Source of the DNA: Anaerolineales bacterium
GTDB taxonomy: Bacteria; Chloroflexota; Anaerolineae; Aggregatilineales; J027
DNA: 64,000 nucleotides
Assembly: GCA_020634155.1 (NCBI GenBank)
Contig: JACKCI010000001.1
Location: forward strand, 1,054,001-1,118,000
Direction of reading: 5' to 3'
Shown here: positions 27,033 to 34,779 of the stretch, in pieces
How positions within the stretch are numbered: position 1 is the stretch's first letter
Layout of the letters: the number at the start of each line of letters is the position of its first letter
Translations under genes and position numbers: made by a program
The notes under the pieces: generated by a model
What the model was told of the DNA's origin: nothing
Databases searched by the model: none
What the model saw: only the letters and a program-made list of their open reading frames with translations

Positions 27033-27545
27033 CTAGCCACGTGGCGGGAATACGCCCTGCAACGCAATACAGAAGTATACCGTCAGATACGGTTGCATGT
27101 TGTTGTGGGGTTGGTCACCTCCGGCAGGTGCCAGCGCGACAGAAGCAAGTGAACCTGTTGGGGCCGTTGACACATAACTGCTATTACCAGTTCCAAAGAG
27201 ATTACCTACAGCGCTCGACACATCAACGTCTTCCTCGGTAGCCACTAGTGCATGGCTATGGGAAGGTATCTCTGATTCCAACAAACTAACTGTTGTACTC
27301 CCGCCTGTTTCACCTAAATCATGGAGCGACAACCCCGGCCCCTGTCCGGGTTGCATGGGAGAGCGTCCTTGAAGGTCAGGTAAGGCAAAATTAGATTTGC
27401 CGTTCCCGCCATAGGTAGTACCCAACAGCGAGAATAAGGCCGTATTTTGTGAGAGGGGAAGCAACTGCCCATCACACCAAGCCCAACCTCTCGGCGCAAA
27501 GTTAAAGGGAAACATCCGAATTTCTGCAACAAATGGATCAGCCAT
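27033..27545 (-). CDS. Phage tail-collar domain protein, type A (copy 2)
   Basis: A 170-residue tail-collar protein, start ATG eight bases after AAGGAG. The collar part reads NFAPRGWAWCDGQLLP, LFSLLGTTYGGNGK and ALPDLQGRSPM. The type A mark EEDVDVSSAVGN and GTGNSSYVS is shared with the gene at 24930-25445. The end (GGDQPHNNMQPYLTVYFCIALQGVFPP) keeps the family pattern. It closes the upstream triplet and is followed by the DUF6916-like gene after 105 bases. Confidence 0.85.
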   Translation of the reverse strand: MADPFVAEIRMFPFNFAPRGWAWCDGQLLPLSQNTALFSLLGTTYGGNGKSNFALPDLQGRSPMQPGQGPGLSLHDLGETGGSTTVSLLESEIPSHSHALVATEEDVDVSSAVGNLFGTGNSSYVSTAPTGSLASVALAPAGGDQPHNNMQPYLTVYFCIALQGVFPPRG

Positions 27546-27557
27546 GATATGCGCTCC

Positions 27558-28058
27558 TTAAGTCTGTGATGGGAAAATGCCGAACAAGGAAATAATGAAA
27601 TTAATGCACAAATAGGGCTGGAAGTTGGTGTGAGGCTGGCTTCCACCCACCGATGAAATCGCATTCGCGGCCATGTTCGTTGGGGATGGCCGTGAACCAT
27701 ACCCAAAGCCTGATGCACGGGCAGGTACCAAGCCCGATGGGTCAGCCCCTGTCGCTTGGTCACTAGAGGCCAGCAGTGGGTGCGAATGGGCCGCGATTTG
27801 GGCAACAGTCAGGGTAACCTCTTCCGCGCCACCTGTCTCCGCAAGGATAAAGCCGTTGCCTTGGTGAACGACCAAGCGTCCGCGTAGGTCAGGCAAGGCA
27901 AAGGTTGATTGACCATCACCGCCATAAGTGGTGCCAATCAGTTGAAATAATGTTTCGTTTTCAGAAATGGGCAGCAATTGCCCTTCACAAAGCATCCAGC
28001 CTGCGGGGGCAAAATTGCCCGCAAACATGCGTACTTCGCCAACATACGGTTGTGCCAT
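27558..28058 (-). CDS. Phage tail-collar domain protein, type B (copy 2)
   Basis: A 166-residue tail-collar protein, start ATG preceded by AAGGAG. The collar part reads NFAPAGWMLCEGQLLP, LFQLIGTTYGGDGQ and ALPDLRGRLVVH. The type B mark SSDQATGADPSG with ARASGFGYGSRPSPTN matches the gene at 25457-25972. It is 12 bases upstream of the type A' gene. It is the most diverged of the six in the collar part (AGWMLCEG instead of RGWAFCDG). Confidence 0.85.
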   Translation of the reverse strand: MAQPYVGEVRMFAGNFAPAGWMLCEGQLLPISENETLFQLIGTTYGGDGQSTFALPDLRGRLVVHQGNGFILAETGGAEEVTLTVAQIAAHSHPLLASSDQATGADPSGLVPARASGFGYGSRPSPTNMAANAISSVGGSQPHTNFQPYLCINFIISLFGIFPSQT

Positions 28059-28079
28059 GATGACTATACTCCTTGTATC

Positions 28080-28580
28080 CTAGTTTGGTGACGGGAAGAT
28101 GCCTTGCAAGGCAATCACAAAGGAAAGTGTTAGAAAGGGTTGCATATTGAGATGCGCTTGCGACCCGCCAGTATTGGCAACCGACGAGGCTGCCATTGCG
28201 CCAAGATTGGTACCTGCCCCATAGACATCAGCAGCAGCCCGCCCTAATACCTTGCCGACAGGGTCGGCACTGGTCGATACTGCACTGGACACATTCACAA
28301 CATGTTCATGCGTTGGCAATTCGGCAATGCTCAAGGTGTGGGACTGTTCTCCACCACGTTCCCCCAAGGTAAAACCGCCACCGACGTGAATCGGAACCCG
28401 ACCGCGAAAATCAGGTAAAGCAAAATTGACGCGACCATCACCGCCAAAGGTTGTACCCAGCAGCGAGAACAAACCTTGGTTTTGATTAATCGGCAGCAAC
28501 TGCCCATTGCACAAGGCCCAGCCTCTGGGCGCGAAACTAAAACTCACAATGCGTATCTCTGACAAGAACGGTTCAGCCAT
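28080..28580 (-). CDS. Phage tail-collar domain protein, type C (copy 2)
   Basis: A 166-residue tail-collar protein. The start chosen is ATG at 28580, preceded by AGGAGG; the frame runs upstream without stop but into the neighbouring Tat-signal gene in another frame. The collar part reads SFAPRGWALCNGQLLP, LFSLLGTTFGGDGR and ALPDFRGRVPIH. The type C mark VNVSSAVSTSADP with RAAADVYGAGTNLGAM matches the gene at 25994-26494. It is the first collar gene of the operon, 97 bases after the Tat-signal gene. Confidence 0.85.
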   Translation of the reverse strand: MAEPFLSEIRIVSFSFAPRGWALCNGQLLPINQNQGLFSLLGTTFGGDGRVNFALPDFRGRVPIHVGGGFTLGERGGEQSHTLSIAELPTHEHVVNVSSAVSTSADPVGKVLGRAAADVYGAGTNLGAMAASSVANTGGSQAHLNMQPFLTLSFVIALQGIFPSPN

Positions 28581-28677
28581 GAAAGCCTCCTGTGATGTTT
28601 TGGCTCTTTGATAATGAATTATTGCGATGATCTTGCAAAGCAAACCATTAGAATGGCCTGCCTCGTCAAGCGATGGA

Positions 28678-29157
28678 TTATGCCAGTTGGTGCAAGCCCG
28701 ACAACGCAAGCTTATGATAAGCGTTGAGCGTCGCTGAACCGCTACTAGTGGCTTCGAGCGCGGCACGGTAAATCCGCGACGCTTCAGTCTTTCCACCAAG
28801 TTCAGCAAGGGCTTGTGCAGCGCGTATTAAGCAGGCACTATGCAGCACTGGCAAATGGGTAGTTTGGTCAGCTTTCTGCAACAGCAAACGAACAGCAGCA
28901 TAAGGTTGCGCGGGTGTATTGGAAAAATGCCACTCGCTTATCGTATTCAAAACCGTCTCATCCATCACCGAACTAGCCAAGAGTTGGTCAGCAAGACGAT
29001 TGGCTTTATCCGTATTGCCGGCCAGCCAAAGGGCTTGGAAGTTGGATAAAGCAGCAGATTCAACCAATGCTGAAGCAGAAGGCAATTTGAGGAAACTAGG
29101 GGCAAAAGCTAAAAGACTACCAGCAAAAATGAACTTTCGACGTGTGATGGGTGCCAT
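28678..29157 (-). CDS. Tat-signal, TPR-like small exported protein at the head of the collar operon
   Basis: A 159-residue protein. The start chosen is ATG at 29157. The N-terminus TRRKFIFAGSLLAFAP has a twin-arginine-like RRKFI box, a hydrophobic stretch and an Ala-rich cleavage region (SASA). The rest is helical with TPR-like pattern (LIRAAQALAELGGKTEASRIYRAAL). It should be exported folded through Tat or kept as a signal anchor. No enzyme motif is seen. It lies behind the promoter that probably drives all collar genes, suggesting an accessory role such as a periplasmic or surface adaptor; this is inference. Confidence 0.7.
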   Translation of the reverse strand: MAPITRRKFIFAGSLLAFAPSFLKLPSASALVESAALSNFQALWLAGNTDKANRLADQLLASSVMDETVLNTISEWHFSNTPAQPYAAVRLLLQKADQTTHLPVLHSACLIRAAQALAELGGKTEASRIYRAALEATSSGSATLNAYHKLALSGLHQLA

Positions 29158-29201
29158 GATTTCTCTCAATATTAGAGTTGGAAAAATCGAACAATAGCAC
29201 C

Positions 29202-29231
29202 ATTATAATGGGATTTTGGATAGAACAGCAA
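29202..29231 (-). promoter_or_regulatory. Sigma70-type promoter for the tail-collar operon
   Basis: On the minus strand TTGCTG (29231-29226), an 18-bp spacer and a perfect TATAAT (29207-29202) stand about 45 bases before the start codon of the Tat-signal gene. It is the only good promoter seen for the collar cluster. Confidence 0.6.
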
Positions 29232-29264
29232 CTACCCTTTTGAAAGACACGATTTTATTAAGGA

Positions 29265-29289
29265 TGAAGGTGATTTTGGCCCACCTTCA
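29265..29289 (-). terminator. Possible terminator after the oligopeptidase gene
   Basis: An 8-bp perfect stem (TGAAGGTG at 29265-29272 with CACCTTCA at 29282-29289, 9-base loop) lies 13 bases after the stop of the M3 peptidase gene on the minus strand. The following sequence (TCCTTAATAAAAT) is only moderately T-rich. Confidence 0.4.
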
Positions 29290-29301
29290 CCCTTTGGATT
29301 C

Positions 29302-30999
29302 TCAAGAAAGCAATCTAGTGAGTTGCTGTAGCTCATTTTCCAGCAAGTCAACTGCCCGTTGCAAGGTATCGGCATCAAAGGCAAAGCGCAGATTTGCGGC
29401 CTCATACAGGTGGGGCAAGTTGACCGTGCCGCCTAGTTGCATGGCATGACGGTACGCCTTTAGTGCTTGGGTCTGGTCTTGGCGGGCGTTCTGCCAGACC
29501 TGCACCGCACCAAGATAGGCCATCCCATATTCAACGTAGTAGAACGGCGCACGGAAGATATGGCGCTTGCGATGCCAGCCTGTGACCTTGGCAGCTTCAA
29601 GGCCTGACCAGTCAATGCCTACCATGAAGCGATCCCAGAGTTGACCCCATACATGGTCGCAATTGGCAGCATCTTGGGCCTCGGCTTGGTTCTCATAGAC
29701 CCAATGCTGGAAGCCATCGACCACCGCCATATAAGGCCAGAAGGTCAGCACCCGCTCTAGTTGCTCAAAGGTCGCCCGCGCACGGTCAGCCTCATCATAG
29801 AAGCGGTCAAGGTAGGGCAGAGTCAGCAATTCCATCGCTTGGGAGGGAACTTCGAGAAATTCCATCGGCATCCAGCCCTGTTGATGATAGGGCAAGTGAC
29901 CTGACTCAAAAGTATGGAAGGCATGCCCACATTCATGCACCAAGGTGATGATGTCGCGGTGTTTACCGACAGCATTGGCGAAGATATAAGGTACACGGGT
30001 GATGTCAAAGGAGGTGCAAAACGCTCCCGGTGCCTTGCCCGCACGGTTTTCAACGTCCATCAGGTCAAGGTCTTGCATGGTCTGGAAATAAGCGCCCAAT
30101 TGCGGGTCAAGTTGGTTGAAAATGTCGGTCGCCCTAGCAATCAACTCTTCTACTGAGTCAAAAGGATTCAAAGCAGGTTTACCTGTGACATCCACCGCTA
30201 TATCCCAAGGCCGCAACACATCCACGCCGAGTTGTTGACGCCGCCAATCATAGAGGCGTTGGGCCGCTGGCACTACCACCTGCTCAATCGACTCATGAAA
30301 ACGATAGCAGTCGTCAGGGGTATAGTCGAAGCGGAGACGCCGCTTCCACGCATAATCGCGGTAGGTAGACAACCCTGCGTTGGTGGCAATCTGGCTGCGG
30401 ATGTTCACCAATTCTGACCAGATGGCGTTAATGGCCTCACGGTCAGCCAAGTGAGTCTCCATCATCAGCCGCCATGCTTGCTCACGGTGCGCCCGCTCAC
30501 TATGGCTCAACTCCCCTTCCAATTGTTGCATCGTCAGGGTACGCCCTTGCCATTTGACCTGCTCGTTGCCTACCACTTTCATGTAAGCCAAAGCTTGTTT
30601 TTGCTCGGCACTAATAAGGGGTAAGTTTGTTTCACGAAATAGCTCGGCCTCGGCCTTCATATCCCGCTGGGCAATCGCAAAGCCTTCTACAGTCAAGCCA
30701 CTTTGGAGGAATCTCTGGGTCAACTGATTATCGGCGGTCTGCTTGGGTGGCAAAATCGCATCTAAGTAGTGTTTGAATGCCTGTTCCGCTTCTATGTCGT
30801 TGGTATTGCGGTTGGTCGCAAGACGCAAACGTGCCCCCCATTCGCTCAAAGCGTCATAGAGGCGCGTCCAGTCGCGGAGCCATTGTTCAACAGTATCGGT
30901 AGCCAGAGGGCGCTCATTGAGGTCTTGATAATAGGGTTCAATCTGCGCCCATGACCATTGCATGATGGAGTCAATGGAGGATGGGAATGTATCAAACAT
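29302..30999 (-). CDS. M3 family oligoendopeptidase
   Basis: A 565-residue cytosolic zinc metallopeptidase (PepF/thimet-oligopeptidase family). The zinc motif is LVHECGHAFHTFE (HEXXH with the downstream Glu-bearing stretch EVPSQAMELL). The length and the flanking REQAWRLMMETHLADR-type and FYYVEYGMAYLGAVQVW blocks are typical of bacterial oligoendopeptidase F-like enzymes. It degrades short peptides. The start is ATG at 30999, or the GTG at 31005; no clear Shine-Dalgarno is seen, and translation is probably coupled to the upstream 102-residue gene, whose stop abuts it. Confidence 0.88.
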   Translation of the reverse strand: MFDTFPSSIDSIMQWSWAQIEPYYQDLNERPLATDTVEQWLRDWTRLYDALSEWGARLRLATNRNTNDIEAEQAFKHYLDAILPPKQTADNQLTQRFLQSGLTVEGFAIAQRDMKAEAELFRETNLPLISAEQKQALAYMKVVGNEQVKWQGRTLTMQQLEGELSHSERAHREQAWRLMMETHLADREAINAIWSELVNIRSQIATNAGLSTYRDYAWKRRLRFDYTPDDCYRFHESIEQVVVPAAQRLYDWRRQQLGVDVLRPWDIAVDVTGKPALNPFDSVEELIARATDIFNQLDPQLGAYFQTMQDLDLMDVENRAGKAPGAFCTSFDITRVPYIFANAVGKHRDIITLVHECGHAFHTFESGHLPYHQQGWMPMEFLEVPSQAMELLTLPYLDRFYDEADRARATFEQLERVLTFWPYMAVVDGFQHWVYENQAEAQDAANCDHVWGQLWDRFMVGIDWSGLEAAKVTGWHRKRHIFRAPFYYVEYGMAYLGAVQVWQNARQDQTQALKAYRHAMQLGGTVNLPHLYEAANLRFAFDADTLQRAVDLLENELQQLTRLLS

Positions 31000-31005
31000 C
31001 AGCAC

Positions 31006-31314
31006 TTAGATTTGGAGCGTCGGACGGCCCCGAATCACTTTCTGTTGAAAATTGGTGACATACTGCAAGAGGTTTTCCTTTAGGCTTTGCCATTCGTCGG
31101 TAGCTAAGACTTGGCGCAGCTTATCAAGGTCATCAGCAATGGCCTCAACTGTAATCAAGGGGTTGTCGTTTTCACGCCCATATAGGGTGAACCACGCCTC
31201 AATGGGGCGGATACCCAACGCTGCCAGCTTAGGAGCAAATTCGCGGATAAGAAACTCAAAATGCTCCTGCTCATGGTCTGGCAAGGTATCCCAACTTAGC
31301 AATAATTTAATCAT
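31006..31314 (-). CDS. Conserved-looking 102-residue protein of unknown function
   Basis: A 102-residue soluble protein (MIKLLLSWDTLP...) with alternating helices and strands, no signal, no membrane helix and no recognised motif. Size and pattern (WFTLYGREN, VEAIADDLDKLRQVL) would suit a ferredoxin-like or dimeric alpha-beta-barrel fold, but this is a guess. It is three bases downstream of the MBL hydrolase gene and six bases upstream of the M3 peptidase gene, so it is clearly part of that operon. Confidence 0.65.
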   Translation of the reverse strand: MIKLLLSWDTLPDHEQEHFEFLIREFAPKLAALGIRPIEAWFTLYGRENDNPLITVEAIADDLDKLRQVLATDEWQSLKENLLQYVTNFQQKVIRGRPTLQI

Positions 31315-31317
31315 TGA

Positions 31318-31956
31318 TTATTCCTTCACACTCAACACCACAATCTGGGTTTGTTCAGGAAGTCCAGAGCTACTGACCCGCAACACCTCATCCTCAACCG
31401 GAGTGCTAACCCCCATCTCCTTGAGAAAGCGGTCAACTGGGTCGAGTTCAAGAGTCGTCCATTGGGTTTGGTAGTGCATCGGAACCACAATACTCGGCTC
31501 CAAGAGGCTAATCACTTCAGCAGCTTGGGTGGCATGTAAACCCGCCCCACCCCCAACGGGAATCAATACCACATCAATGTTACCGAGGGCATCGACCTCA
31601 GACTGATTGGGGATATGATTAAGGTCTCCAAGGTGGGCAACCGTCAACCCGCCAAAATCCATAACATAGATCACATTGCGGCGGGGATTCTCGTTTTTTT
31701 TGTCATACATGGACGCGCCTGTGATAAATACCCCCCCAACCTCATATTCACCCGGTCCTGCCAAAACATATTGGTAGCCGGGTACCGCCGCAAGGTTGTT
31801 ATGACCGGGGGAATCATGGCTAATAGTGACCACATCCCCCTTCAGTTTAAGCGGCTGATAGCCAATCGCATTAGCGTCAAAAGGGTCCGTAATCACCGTA
31901 GCAAGGCCACGCTCAGTGAGTCGAAAACAGCTATGTCCGTACCAAGTTATATCCAT
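31318..31956 (-). CDS. MBL-fold metallohydrolase (UlaG-like)
   Basis: A 212-residue protein of the metallo-beta-lactamase superfamily, of the UlaG-like branch starting with ITWYGHSCFRL. Further marks are TISHDSPGHNN (variant of the HXHXDH motif), GPGEYEVGGVFITG, VAHLGDLNHIP and VVPMHYQT. It probably hydrolyses a phosphodiester or lactone type substrate; the reaction is not known. It lies in a compact operon with the small 102-residue protein and the M3 peptidase. Confidence 0.8.
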   Translation of the reverse strand: MDITWYGHSCFRLTERGLATVITDPFDANAIGYQPLKLKGDVVTISHDSPGHNNLAAVPGYQYVLAGPGEYEVGGVFITGASMYDKKNENPRRNVIYVMDFGGLTVAHLGDLNHIPNQSEVDALGNIDVVLIPVGGGAGLHATQAAEVISLLEPSIVVPMHYQTQWTTLELDPVDRFLKEMGVSTPVEDEVLRVSSSGLPEQTQIVVLSVKE

Positions 31957-31995
31957 TGTTTCAACCTTTGCACATTTGTTCGGGTAATTATAGCA

Positions 31996-32760
31996 CTACG
32001 ACTCGCTAAACGGTAGCTCTTGGCAGGCTCCTTGCTGCTCAACCCAATCGGGATTGCTATCAACCCAGCCTTCGCTTCCGCTTGATGTCCGCACCTTGAG
32101 CCAGCCCTGTCCAGAGGTATCGGTAGCCCGCTCAATACCCGGCAACAGTTCACCTAATGTCAATGTACCCGTCTGTGGGAAGTTGCGACCGGGGCCACTC
32201 CTCATATTCAAGCCATTAATCAACACCCGCGCTGTGCAAGGCCCTTGTTGAGTCGCCAGCACATCGGGCGGGATAAAGGCCGAGCCATCTTCGTTGCCTA
32301 GCACCTGAATCGAAACAAGGGCAGGCAAGCTCTCGGTAGTATTGCGGAAGGCCTTAACCTCTAAGGTAAAGGTGCCGGGGCTATCAGGTGTCCAGAACAA
32401 CAGCGAATCAGATGCGGTCGCGGAGGGGATTGGCTTGCTGCCTACCACGCGACTCTCATCACCATCTATAACCACCAATTGCACCCGCGTGACACCGATT
32501 TCATGCTCGGCGTGGACATTTAACTCGACCTCTTGCCCGACTGCCACTTGGTTGCTGGGGGCCACGTTGACAATTGATACCGTTGGCGGGACTTCATCCG
32601 TCACTTCTGCCGTGCCACCGGGGTTGTTGGCTGCCGCAAAGTCAAAGGTTGGGGTACGGGTGGGACCGCTATCATCATCCCCACCGCGAGTCAATGAACA
32701 GGCCAATGTAGCGGCCCACAATAGCGTGATGACCAGAATTAATGCGCGTTTACGAGCCAT
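31996..32760 (-). CDS. Lipoprotein with Ig-like and bacterial SH3 domains
   Basis: A 254-residue protein. The start ATG at 32760 follows GGGAGTGG; a lipobox (ATLAC) ends the signal sequence near residue 20. A low-complexity linker (GGDDDSGPTRTPTFD) is followed by a beta-sandwich domain (about 65-155; PPTVSIVNVAPSNQV...). The last 75 residues form an SH3_3 domain (INGLNMRSGPGRNFP, GWLKVRTSSGSEGWV). It is anchored on the outer face of the membrane and may bind peptidoglycan. It needs Lgt, encoded at 11748-12689. It sits second in a likely five-gene operon. Confidence 0.82.
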   Translation of the reverse strand: MARKRALILVITLLWAATLACSLTRGGDDDSGPTRTPTFDFAAANNPGGTAEVTDEVPPTVSIVNVAPSNQVAVGQEVELNVHAEHEIGVTRVQLVVIDGDESRVVGSKPIPSATASDSLLFWTPDSPGTFTLEVKAFRNTTESLPALVSIQVLGNEDGSAFIPPDVLATQQGPCTARVLINGLNMRSGPGRNFPQTGTLTLGELLPGIERATDTSGQGWLKVRTSSGSEGWVDSNPDWVEQQGACQELPFSES

Positions 32761-32801
32761 AAGTGTTCCACTCCCAAGGATTTTTTGTAGTCTAACATGC
32801 G

Positions 32802-33806
32802 TTAATCCTCTAGCCAAACACCCGGCAAGTTTTTCATGACCTCAATGGCCTTAAACTTGGGGGTCTTGCGAGCGCCATGTTGCTGTACCCAAGGCCACAT
32901 CCGTTGCAGCCCATCCATGAGGGGCGTTTCAGCATCTGCTGCTAAATCAAAGGCATCGCGCACCTTCTGATGAATGGCGTAAGCATGCACCACCTCATGA
33001 CGAGCGGGTAAATAGCGTACATCGGGTGTGACACCCATCACTTGCCCTACCACTTGCACCAATTCATTAACCGTCACGGGAGTATCCGCACCAAGATTGA
33101 ATATCTGATTCTTAGCGGCGGGGTTGATGGGTGCTGTTGCTAGAACTGGGCTGATGTCTTTGATATAGGTAAAGCCACGTGACTGCTTCCCATCGCCAAA
33201 GATGGTTAAGGATTTGCCATGCATAATCTGATTCATAAAAATGCCAATGACATTGCGGTAGCGGTCAGCGACGTTCTGGCGCTCCCCGTAGACATTATGG
33301 GGACGGAAGATAGTATAGGGTAGCCCAAACATCTCCCACGCCATGCGTAAATCCTGCTCAACGGCAAATTTGGCAACACCATAGGGGTCTTCAGGATGAG
33401 GCATCATGTCTTCAGTCATGGGCGGCGGAGCGCTACCATAAACCGCAATTGAGGATGTAAAGACGATATGCTCGGCCCCATAATTGACCGCCGCATTGAT
33501 GACATTCATGGTACCAATCAGGTTATTGGTATAGTTGAAGCGACGGATAAAGTGACTCAAACCCTCCGCTGCATAGGCCGCCAGATGATACACATACTTG
33601 GGACGATGTTCGTCAAACAGTCGGTTCAGCAGGTCATGGTCAACAATACTACCATCAACAAAGGTGGCTTTTTCATTGACGTTATCACGATAGCCCCCAC
33701 TAAGGTCATCCAATGCCAAGACACGATAACCAAGCTCTATCAAATCATCCACAAGATGCGACCCAATAAACCCAGCCGCACCCGTAACCAATACAGTTTC
33801 TGTCAT
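32802..33806 (-). CDS. NAD-dependent epimerase/dehydratase (UDP-sugar epimerase-like)
   Basis: A 334-residue short-chain dehydrogenase/reductase of the extended type. The start ATG at 33806 lies ten bases after GGAGG. The Rossmann motif GAAGFIGSH opens the protein, followed by the Asp that binds the NAD ribose (LALDDLSGG). FTSSIAVYG supplies the Ser/Thr, and YGVAK the YXXXK catalytic pair. PHNVYGERQN is typical of UDP-glucose 4-epimerase relatives. It likely makes an activated sugar for envelope polysaccharide. It is the first gene of the operon leading to the SH3 lipoprotein and M3 peptidase. Confidence 0.85.
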   Translation of the reverse strand: MTETVLVTGAAGFIGSHLVDDLIELGYRVLALDDLSGGYRDNVNEKATFVDGSIVDHDLLNRLFDEHRPKYVYHLAAYAAEGLSHFIRRFNYTNNLIGTMNVINAAVNYGAEHIVFTSSIAVYGSAPPPMTEDMMPHPEDPYGVAKFAVEQDLRMAWEMFGLPYTIFRPHNVYGERQNVADRYRNVIGIFMNQIMHGKSLTIFGDGKQSRGFTYIKDISPVLATAPINPAAKNQIFNLGADTPVTVNELVQVVGQVMGVTPDVRYLPARHEVVHAYAIHQKVRDAFDLAADAETPLMDGLQRMWPWVQQHGARKTPKFKAIEVMKNLPGVWLED

Positions 33807-33835
33807 AGTTGAACTACCTCCTCGCAAACGGCCTA

Positions 33836-33864
33836 AGCATAGCGTGTTCTGAGATGAGCGACAA
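33836..33864 (-). promoter_or_regulatory. Sigma70-type promoter for the epimerase operon
   Basis: TTGTCG (33864-33859), a 17-bp spacer and TATGCT (33841-33836) on the minus strand stand 30 bases before the epimerase start codon, just downstream of the methyltransferase stop. Confidence 0.5.
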
Positions 33865-33868
33865 GCAG

Positions 33869-34711
33869 CTATTCAATGGGTGGGCGGATTTCGGGGTCAT
33901 CGGTCTCGGTCACAATATAATGCGTTTCCCGTGAGACAGCCCGTGCAAAGATGAGAAAACCCGTATGCCCATACATATTATCATCAGGACGCGCCCGCGC
34001 CGGAACGGTTTTCCATGGGCGCATAATCAACTCTTCAGCTTGGATAAAGAACCAAGGGCCATGTTGAAGTGCGTAAAGTAACTCAATCAATTGATTCGCT
34101 GTTGGAACCAGAGCGCCAAAGAATCCCCCACCCCGCAAAGCCGCCCACGCCTGATCAAGATAGTCTGTGGGGTTTGGGACATCTAAGAACAAAGCATGCA
34201 CCCCGCTTTGGTCAAAACCCTGCTCAATGTCACGCTGGATAAAATTGACCCGATGGTCAAGACCAAGACGCTCAAGGTTCTGCTTGGCTTGTTGTAAATG
34301 ACCTGCACGGCGCTCATAGCTATAGACTTTACCCTCATCACCAACCATCAAGGCCAGCATACTGGTCAGCGCTCCACTACCAGTGCCTGATTCAATGACC
34401 TGTGCGCCTTGGAATAACCCTAGCTTGAGGATGATATAGCCTAAGTCTTTGGGGTAGATAATCTGGGTACCCCGATTGAGGAAGATGAGCACATCCTCAA
34501 GATTCGGGGCTAGAATATAGAGCGGGTTGCCTAGATGCGTCCGAAATTGCTCTCCATAGGGCATACCTACCATCTTGTCAAAATCGACTTGCCCATAATG
34601 GGTCTGGATGACATCACGCTGCCGCACAGTACGCAGAAAGACCTTGTGGTCTTTGCCCACAATCATCACAATATCCCCGTACTGGACGGTTGTCTGTCTG
34701 GGTAAACTCAT
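33869..34711 (-). CDS. trmI: tRNA (adenine(58)-N(1))-methyltransferase, TrmI type
   Basis: A 280-residue class I SAM-dependent methyltransferase. The start is ATG at 34711, seven bases after GAGG. The N-terminal domain (about 1-75) is the small beta domain of the TrmI/Trm61 family. SAM motif I is VIESGTGSGALT and is preceded by YIILKLGLFQG, which matches the family. ALFLDVPNPTDYL corresponds to motif IV (D.P.P). It would form 1-methyladenosine at position 58 of the T-loop of tRNAs. It is followed by the epimerase operon and preceded by the response regulator terminator. Confidence 0.85.
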   Translation of the reverse strand: MSLPRQTTVQYGDIVMIVGKDHKVFLRTVRQRDVIQTHYGQVDFDKMVGMPYGEQFRTHLGNPLYILAPNLEDVLIFLNRGTQIIYPKDLGYIILKLGLFQGAQVIESGTGSGALTSMLALMVGDEGKVYSYERRAGHLQQAKQNLERLGLDHRVNFIQRDIEQGFDQSGVHALFLDVPNPTDYLDQAWAALRGGGFFGALVPTANQLIELLYALQHGPWFFIQAEELIMRPWKTVPARARPDDNMYGHTGFLIFARAVSRETHYIVTETDDPEIRPPIE

Positions 34712-34724
34712 TATTAGCCTCAGC

Positions 34725-34753
34725 AAAAAAGGCGCAACCTAAGCCGCGCCTTT
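34725..34753 (-). terminator. Rho-independent terminator after the response regulator gene
   Basis: On the minus strand AAAGGCGC (34753-34746) pairs with GCGCCTTT (34735-34728) around a 10-base loop and is followed by TTTTTT overlap and TGCTG. It sits 26 bases after the regulator stop and just before the trmI ribosome-binding site. Confidence 0.75.
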
Positions 34754-34779
34754 GGGTTCATTTCATCAGTAGACGGCTG

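Noticed and set aside
24930..28580. Prophage remnant
   Set aside because: No integrase, portal, terminase, capsid, lysis or tail-tube gene and no attachment repeats were seen; all six collar genes are intact with their own ribosome-binding sites.
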